Assembly (NCBI GenBank): GCA_020633775.1
Contig: JACKDA010000031.1
Span: 1-10,856 of the forward strand
Source: Gemmatimonadales bacterium
GTDB lineage: Bacteria; Gemmatimonadota; Gemmatimonadetes; Gemmatimonadales; GWC2-71-9
DNA length: 10,856 bases
Direction of reading: 5' to 3'
The translations under genes and the position numbers were made by a program. The notes beneath the pieces are model-generated. The model did not search any database, was not told the DNA's origin, and was given only the letters and a program-made list of their open reading frames with translations. Numbering within the stretch: the first letter of the stretch is position 1; each line of letters opens with the position of its first letter. Positions 6,395 through 10,856 of this stretch are shown here, piece by piece.

Positions 6395-8215
6395 CTGAGC
6401 ACCACGCCGCGGCGTCGGCCCCCCTCGCCGCGGCCCCTGCTCCGGCTGTGGCCCAGGGTTCGCCCCTACCGGGGCGGACTCGTCATCGCCGGGGCGACGC
6501 TGGTCCTCTCCTCCGCGCTGGCGCTCGTCTTCCCGCTGGTCGTCGGCCAGCTCCTCGACGCGGCCTTCGTCGACCTCAGCCGGGCCCGCCTCAATCGCAT
6601 CGCGCTCTGGTTGCTGGTCCTCTTCGCCACGACCGCGGTCCTCAACTACATCCAGACCTACTGGCTCTCGGCCACGGGGGAGCGCACGGTCGCGGGCCTT
6701 CGCCGCGAGCTCTTCGGCAAGCTGCTGACCTTCCCGCCGGGGTTCTACGCCGATCGTCGCACCGGCGAGCTGACCTCGCGCCTCACCGCCGATATCGGCC
6801 TGCTGCAGGGGATCCTCTCGCACCAGCTCGCCGAGGGGTCGCGGCAGGTGATGGCGCTGGTCGGAGGCATCACGATCCTCGCGTGGATGCAGCCGAAGCT
6901 GGTGCTCGCCGCGGTGGGCGTGATGCCGCTGGTGGTCGGCTCCGCGATGCTCTTCGGCCGACGGCTCAAGCGGATCACCACCGGGGTCCAGGACCAGCTC
7001 GCCGAGTCGACGGCGGTCGCCGAGGAGGTCTTCGGCCAGATCCGGGTGGTGCAGGGGTTCGCGCAGGAGCCGCACGAGGTGGCCCGCTACGGCGAGCGGA
7101 TCGGGCGGGTGATCACCGCCGCGCTGCAGCGGGCGCGGGTGCGCGCCTTCTTCTTCGGGGCGATCACCTTCACCACTTTCGCCGGCGTCACCGCGGTGCT
7201 CTACGTCGGCGGGTTGCTGGTCCTCTCGGGCGACCTGACGCCGGGCGACCTGGTCACCTTCCTGCTCTACACGATCTCGATCGCGGCGGCGATCGGTGCG
7301 CTGGCGCAGTTCTTCACCTCCTACCAGGAGGCGATCGGCGCCGCCGAGCGGGTGTTCGAGCTGATCGAGCGGACGCCGATGATCGCGGACCCGGCCGAGC
7401 CGGTGGCGCTGCGGATGCCGGTGCGCGGCGAGGTCGAGTTCCGGGACGTCACCTTCCGCTACCACCCGGGCGACCCCGAGAGCGCGGCGACCCTCGATGG
7501 CATCTCGTTCCGGATCGCCCCGGGCGAGGTCGTGGCCCTCGTCGGTCCGTCCGGCGCCGGCAAGACCACCGTGGCGTCGCTGCTGCCGCGCTTCTGGGAC
7601 ATCGAGGGCGGCTCGATCACCCTCGACGGCGTCGACATCCGCAACCTCCGGCTCCACGACCTGCGCGAGGCGGTGGGGGTCGTGCCGCAGGAACCGACGC
7701 TGTTCAGCGGGTCGGTGGGGGAGAACATCGCCTACGCCCGCCCGGACGCGAGCCAGGCCGACGTGGAGGCCGCCGCCCGGGTCGCCAACGCCCACGACTT
7801 CATCATGGCGTTGCCGGAGGGCTATCGGACCGTCGTGGGGGAGCGCGGGGTCAAGCTCTCCGGCGGGCAGCGGCAGCGGATCGCGATCGCGCGCGCGGTG
7901 CTCAAGGATCCGGCCGTGCTGGTCCTCGACGAGGCCACCAGCTCGCTCGACACCGAGAGCGAGCGCCTGGTCGAGGCGGCGCTCGAGCGGCTGCTGACGG
8001 GACGGAGCACGCTGATCATCGCCCATCGGCTCTCGACCGTGCAGCGCGCCGATCGGCTGATGGTGCTGGACCGGGGCCGGATCGTGGAGGAGGGGAGCCA
8101 CGCCGACCTGCTCAAGCGCGGCGGGATCTACGCCCGGCTCTTCCAGATGCAGTTCCGCGACGAGGAGGACGTCGCGGCGGCACTGACGGCGCTGAAGGTG
8201 GTGGCGCCGCGGTAG
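6395..8215 (+). CDS. ABC exporter, fused membrane and ATPase domains (ABCB/MsbA-like), CTG start
   Basis: A 606-residue half-transporter, normal length for a homodimeric type IV exporter. Residues 1-27 are basic and hydrophilic, six hydrophobic helices follow to about residue 310, and then the ATPase domain. Walker A GPSGAGKTT is at 384-392, the Q-loop glutamine is Q432, the signature LSGGQ is at 488-492, Walker B ends in D512 with catalytic E513, and the H-loop histidine is H544. All catalytic residues are present. The membrane domain resembles lipid and multidrug exporters (MsbA, ABCB10), but the substrate cannot be assigned. In this frame a stop at 6371 bounds the gene. The first ATG, GTG or TTG is the TTG at 6611, which would delete 72 residues including the first helix. 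The CTG at 6395 gives the N-terminus (M)STTPRRRPP, has GAGGG 8 bases upstream and sits one base after the ctaB stop. The tight spacing implies co-transcription with ctaB. Confidence 0.88.
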   Translation: MSTTPRRRPPSPRPLLRLWPRVRPYRGGLVIAGATLVLSSALALVFPLVVGQLLDAAFVDLSRARLNRIALWLLVLFATTAVLNYIQTYWLSATGERTVAGLRRELFGKLLTFPPGFYADRRTGELTSRLTADIGLLQGILSHQLAEGSRQVMALVGGITILAWMQPKLVLAAVGVMPLVVGSAMLFGRRLKRITTGVQDQLAESTAVAEEVFGQIRVVQGFAQEPHEVARYGERIGRVITAALQRARVRAFFFGAITFTTFAGVTAVLYVGGLLVLSGDLTPGDLVTFLLYTISIAAAIGALAQFFTSYQEAIGAAERVFELIERTPMIADPAEPVALRMPVRGEVEFRDVTFRYHPGDPESAATLDGISFRIAPGEVVALVGPSGAGKTTVASLLPRFWDIEGGSITLDGVDIRNLRLHDLREAVGVVPQEPTLFSGSVGENIAYARPDASQADVEAAARVANAHDFIMALPEGYRTVVGERGVKLSGGQRQRIAIARAVLKDPAVLVLDEATSSLDTESERLVEAALERLLTGRSTLIIAHRLSTVQRADRLMVLDRGRIVEEGSHADLLKRGGIYARLFQMQFRDEEDVAAALTALKVVAPR

Positions 8216-8245
8216 GTCAGCGCATCGGGAGGTGGGGCAAGAGAA

Positions 8246-8277
8246 GCGCCCCCGCCGGACTCATCCGGCGGGGGCGC
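8246..8277. terminator. Perfect 14-bp hairpin between convergent genes, bidirectional terminator
   Basis: GCGCCCCCGCCGGA (8246-8259) and TCCGGCGGGGGCGC (8264-8277) are exact reverse complements around a CTCA loop. The hairpin lies 30 bases after the exporter stop and 28 bases from the lipoprotein stop on the other strand. On the minus strand it is followed by TTCTCTT, a short T-rich tail; on the plus strand the tail (ATTCCGTT) is weaker. Confidence 0.8.
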
Positions 8278-8305
8278 ATTCCGTTCGTACTGCGCTGCGG
8301 TCGTG

Positions 8306-9367
8306 CTACTCGATCACGATGCTCAGCTGCGGCTGGGGGCCGTGGTTGCCGAAGTCGGCGATCGCCATGTCGTAGACACCGGCCGGGAGGGTGACCGACA
8401 GGACCTCCGGGTTGGCCCCGGTGCCCTTGTAGGCCTGCAGGTTCAACGTCCCGCCGACGTAGATCCCCCAGTCGATGTCGCCGCCGGTGTCGGTCCAGCC
8501 GACCGAGACGGTCTTGGTCCCACCGGGCCAGTTGAGCCGCACCCAGCGCAGGTTACCGCCGAACCCGTCCGTATCGGTGCCGCCGAACGCCCCGCCGGTC
8601 ACCAAGTACGTTGGCCCGGTGGCATTCACCGCCACTGCACTCCCGGCGGCCTGGTTGTCCGTGAACACCTGCGGCTGGTCGAGCGTCTCGGTGCCGGGGA
8701 GGGCCGCGAGGGCGATCGTCGGCAGGTAGCTCGCGATCGCGCCGGCGATCGCCGGCGCCCCGTTGGCGCCGGACGGCGGCACCAGCGTCACGCTGCTGCC
8801 GTCGGCGGCGCGGTCAAGCACCAGCGCCGGGATCTCGAGCGTCCCACCGGCGTTCCAGGTGAAGGTCGCCTCCTCGCCGAACGAGAACCCGCTGCCCGCG
8901 GTCAGCGTCGTCGACTGGCCCGGCGCGACCGTCGAGGCGCCGAGCGACGCCGGGATGCTGCTCGGAATCACCTTGACGGTGATGACCTGCGAGATCCCGC
9001 CGTTGGAGACCTTGAACGAGGTCCCCACCGCCTGGGTCGCCGTCACCGTGTAGCGGTGCTGGCTCTGGAACTCGCGCGGCGTGAGGACGCCGGTGGTGTA
9101 GTCGGGCCGGTAGGTGTCGTCGAACGTCACCGTGAGGCCGGGGCCCACGTCGGAGATCGTGTACGGCGCCGCCGGGACCGAGAAGTTGGCGTCATCGGTG
9201 AGCCGCAGCAGCAGCTGCTCGGTGGCGCCCTGGTTGATGATCATCACCTGGGGGGTCGCCTGGATCTGGGTCGGATCCCCGCTGAGGTCGACGCCCGGGT
9301 CGTTGTTGCAGGCGGCCACCGTGGCCACCAGCAGCAGGCCGGTCATCCCACGAATCACTCGGGTCAT
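8306..9367 (-). CDS. Secreted lipoprotein with Ig-like beta-sandwich domains, function unknown
   Basis: This 353-residue protein begins with a lipoprotein signal peptide: basic MTRVIRG, hydrophobic GLLLVATV and lipobox VAAC with C20 as the lipidated cysteine, followed by NNDPG, a flexible linker. Three beta-rich regions follow. Residues about 33-135 resemble a bacterial Ig-like (BIG) domain. Residues about 140-230 resemble an IPT/TIG-type Ig fold (STVAPGQSTTLTAGSGF). Residues about 242-353 resemble the pre-peptidase C-terminal (PPC) beta-sandwich, with GDIDWGIYVGG then VTLPAGVYDMAIADFG. No catalytic residues are recognisable, so a binding or structural role on the cell surface or in the periplasm is the most that can be inferred. 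GAGGAG 7 bases before the ATG fixes the start. It lies 83 bases downstream of the GWxTD gene on the same strand and ends before the perfect hairpin. Domain calls are by pattern only. Confidence 0.8.
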   Translation of the reverse strand: MTRVIRGMTGLLLVATVAACNNDPGVDLSGDPTQIQATPQVMIINQGATEQLLLRLTDDANFSVPAAPYTISDVGPGLTVTFDDTYRPDYTTGVLTPREFQSQHRYTVTATQAVGTSFKVSNGGISQVITVKVIPSSIPASLGASTVAPGQSTTLTAGSGFSFGEEATFTWNAGGTLEIPALVLDRAADGSSVTLVPPSGANGAPAIAGAIASYLPTIALAALPGTETLDQPQVFTDNQAAGSAVAVNATGPTYLVTGGAFGGTDTDGFGGNLRWVRLNWPGGTKTVSVGWTDTGGDIDWGIYVGGTLNLQAYKGTGANPEVLSVTLPAGVYDMAIADFGNHGPQPQLSIVIE

Positions 9368-9374
9368 AGTGCTG

Positions 9375-9380
9375 CTCCTC
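9375..9380 (-). promoter_or_regulatory. Ribosome binding site of the lipoprotein gene
   Basis: On the minus strand GAGGAG ends 7 bases before the ATG at 9367-9365. It selects this ATG over the longer upstream reading frame, whose extra residues are Arg- and Pro-rich and would hide the signal peptide. Confidence 0.7.
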
Positions 9381-9394
9381 GGACGGAATGAGAG

Positions 9395-9410
9395 GGTGTC
9401 ACGCGACACC
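9395..9410 (-). other. Small hairpin in the lipoprotein leader
   Basis: GGTGTC and GACACC form a 6-bp stem with a 4-base loop, 27 bases upstream of the lipoprotein ATG and 14 bases upstream of its ribosome binding site. It could affect transcript stability or translation, but this is inference. Confidence 0.35.
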
Positions 9411-9427
9411 ATGGAACAGGTCCAGCG

Positions 9428-9441
9428 GCCCCCGCGGGGGC
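9428..9441. repeat. 14-base GC palindrome between the GWxTD and lipoprotein genes
   Basis: GCCCCCGCGGGGGC is a perfect palindrome 9 bases past the GWxTD stop codon. As RNA it could fold into a short GC stem with a CGCG loop. It has no T-tract on the minus strand, so it looks more like a stability or processing element than a terminator. Confidence 0.4.
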
Positions 9442-9450
9442 GACGATGCG

Positions 9451-10856
9451 TCACTTGCACAGCAGCTGCGTGCCGATCGAGGTCTCGGGATTGCTCCCGC
9501 CCCCGCTGGCGGTGAGGAAGCGCTGCCCCAGGAACGGCTCCACGTCCCGCTGCACCACCAGCGGGGTGAGGATCTCGCACCAGTTCGGGGCCGACGTCTC
9601 GCTCAGGTCGTTGGTCTTGATCAGCGTGTAGTGGCCGAAGTTGTTCCGGTCCGCGAAGACGAAGAACCGGTTGCGGCCCTGCGTGTAGCGCCAGATCTCG
9701 AACGGCGGGGCGCCCTGCCCCAGCGTCCAGGCCTGCACGTCATCCGGCCGGCCGAACTTCACGAAGATCCGGCCCCGGTCGGTCTTCCACCCCGGCTGCG
9801 CGTTGCGGCCGCCCTCGCCGTACTGCGCGTTGGCATACTCGATCGCGTCGTAGAAGCGCATCCGCGTCTCGTTGACCGCGGTCGCCGGGGTGTCGTCGCG
9901 CTGCGCCCAGAACTGGATCAGGAACTGCCGCTTGGCCGCCACCGTCAGCGCCCCGTCGCCGCGGGCCTGGTAGACCGCCAGCTCGTCGGGCTTGGCCAGC
10001 ACCTGCAGCACCTCGGCCGCCGCGTCGAGCTCGTCCTCCGGCATCGCGCCGAAGAACGTCTCGTCCAGCCCCCGCTCGGCGGTCTTCTGCGCCAGCTCGC
10101 GCGCCATCGCCGCCTCCAGCGAGCCGACCGCGAACGGCGCCGTGCGCCGCACCGTCTGGCCGTGGGTGGTCACCTCCGCCACCAGCAGGTAGCGCCCCTC
10201 GCCGAGCCCCTCGAGGGGGAACTGCCCCCGGATCACCCCGCCTCCCGCCGGCACCGTCTGCTCGAACGGGGCCAGGGTGTAGATCGCCTCGCCCCCGTCC
10301 TGCGGGGTGATGCTGAGCCGGGTGGTCGCGGTCGCCTCGGCGTCGGTGTAGGCCTCCAGCATGAAGGCCAGCAGCGGCGTCAGGGCGTCGAGGGTGAGCT
10401 GCGGGGTGGTGACGAAGCGCATGCTGCCGCGCGCCACCTCCCCGGCGAGGGTGGTGGTGTCCTGCGGCGCCACGATCCGCATCCGGCTGGCGATCAGCAG
10501 GTCGCTCAGCAGCGGCGCCTCGGCGAAGCCGTCGATCTCGGCCGTGGTGCTGGTCGAGCGGCCGGTGAGCGAGTCGGCGACGGTGACGCGGAGCAGGTAG
10601 TGGCCGGGCTTCATCGCCGGGAAGCGCAGCGGCTCCATGCCGTAGGCCTCCGGGATCCGGAACGACGCCGGGGCGCCGCTGTACCACTGCTCGCGGAAGA
10701 GCGTGGTGCCCTGGCCATCCTCGACGGTGACGGTGGTCTGCCACGCGATCCGGTCGCCGGCCGGCTCGGCCAGCATGTAGGGCACCTGGAGGAGCGCCAG
10801 CACGCTGGTCTCCCCCGACGCCGGCGCGTAGAACCGCACCGCCCGCACCGCGAGTT
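9451..10856 (-). CDS. GWxTD-domain protein, 5' end beyond the right edge
   Basis: At least 468 codons are present and the frame stays open to the window edge. The first in-window GTG (10848) is preceded in frame by Leu-Ala in an apparent beta-strand (LAVRAVRFYAP), so the true start, probably with a signal peptide, lies outside. The N-terminal two thirds consist of beta-rich repeats with Pro/Gly turns, like tandem Ig- or fibronectin-type domains (GHYLLRVTVADSLTG and GRYLLVAEVTTHG read as equivalent strands). A helical segment follows (residues counted from GTG 10848 about 255-345), then the GWxTD core: QFWAQRDD, then GWKTDRGRIFVKFGRPDDV (GWKTD at 9778-9792), then FEIWRYTQGRNRFFVFAD. GWxTD proteins are exported proteins of unknown function, known from Acidobacteriota, Gemmatimonadota and Bacteroidota. 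Two cysteines near the C-terminus (NWCEIL and the end LLCK) could pair. The lipoprotein gene follows on the same strand. Confidence 0.87.
   Translation of the reverse strand, partial: LAVRAVRFYAPASGETSVLALLQVPYMLAEPAGDRIAWQTTVTVEDGQGTTLFREQWYSGAPASFRIPEAYGMEPLRFPAMKPGHYLLRVTVADSLTGRSTSTTAEIDGFAEAPLLSDLLIASRMRIVAPQDTTTLAGEVARGSMRFVTTPQLTLDALTPLLAFMLEAYTDAEATATTRLSITPQDGGEAIYTLAPFEQTVPAGGGVIRGQFPLEGLGEGRYLLVAEVTTHGQTVRRTAPFAVGSLEAAMARELAQKTAERGLDETFFGAMPEDELDAAAEVLQVLAKPDELAVYQARGDGALTVAAKRQFLIQFWAQRDDTPATAVNETRMRFYDAIEYANAQYGEGGRNAQPGWKTDRGRIFVKFGRPDDVQAWTLGQGAPPFEIWRYTQGRNRFFVFADRNNFGHYTLIKTNDLSETSAPNWCEILTPLVVQRDVEPFLGQRFLTASGGGSNPETSIGTQLLCK

Noticed and set aside
6203..8101. 632-residue open frame antisense to the ABC exporter.
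   Set aside because: Same GC artefact. The plus strand carries every ABC motif in correct order.
6611..8215. TTG at 6611 as the start of the ABC exporter.
   Set aside because: It lies inside a membrane helix and would remove the first helix. The region upstream is open in frame and encodes a normal exporter N-terminus.
6395..8215. Naming the ABC exporter msbA because lptFG are nearby.
   Set aside because: It is in a separate operon with ctaB, with the permease in between. The motifs do not distinguish MsbA from other ABCB-type exporters.
6448..8394. 648-residue plus-strand open frame overlapping the ABC exporter and continuing past its stop.
   Set aside because: It is a shifted frame of the exporter, Arg/Gly/Ala-rich, and reads through the hairpin and into the end of the opposing lipoprotein gene.
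8303..9391. 362-residue plus-strand open frame opposite the lipoprotein.
   Set aside because: Arg/Gly/Asp/His-rich composition with no motif. The minus strand has a ribosome binding site, lipobox and beta-domain patterns.

Overview
The window looks like chromosomal DNA of a high-GC Gram-negative bacterium with an LPS-type outer membrane, most likely Gemmatimonadota (FCB superphylum). This is inference. The grounds are the combination of a SprA-like protein, long LptF/LptG permeases, a GWxTD-domain protein, an Ig-like lipoprotein and strong GC bias at third codon positions. It contains seven protein-coding genes, two of them cut by the window edges. I see no tRNA, rRNA, CRISPR array, insertion sequence or other mobile element, and the longest gene-free stretch is about 160 bases.

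Region 1 (1-3864), envelope biogenesis. A minus-strand gene runs off the left edge and encodes the first 320 residues of a SprA/Sov-like protein, the outer-membrane translocon of the type IX secretion system. A 50-base gap separates it from a divergent plus-strand pair, lptF and lptG, whose stop and start codons overlap (ATGA). LptF carries a long proline/alanine-rich periplasmic insertion.

Region 2 (3865-5230). A minus-strand APC-superfamily amino acid permease converges on lptG with a 13-base gap.

Region 3 (5231-8215). A 158-base divergent intergenic region holds a plausible sigma-70 promoter. It leads into ctaB (heme O synthase) and a half-size ABC exporter that follows one base after the ctaB stop. 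The exporter has no ATG, GTG or TTG codon near the N-terminus expected for its family; the best supported start is a CTG with a well-placed GAGGG ribosome binding site.

Region 4 (8216-10856). A perfect 14-bp hairpin separates the exporter from two minus-strand genes for exported proteins: a GWxTD-domain protein (5' end beyond the right edge) and, 83 bases downstream of it, a lipoprotein with Ig-like domains.

Most genes act in the cell envelope: LPS transport, protein export, amino acid uptake, respiratory heme modification, ABC export and surface lipoproteins. Nothing here forms a clearly new multi-gene system. The points most worth a second look are the SprA homologue outside Bacteroidota, the CTG start, the LptF insertion and the GWxTD-lipoprotein pair.
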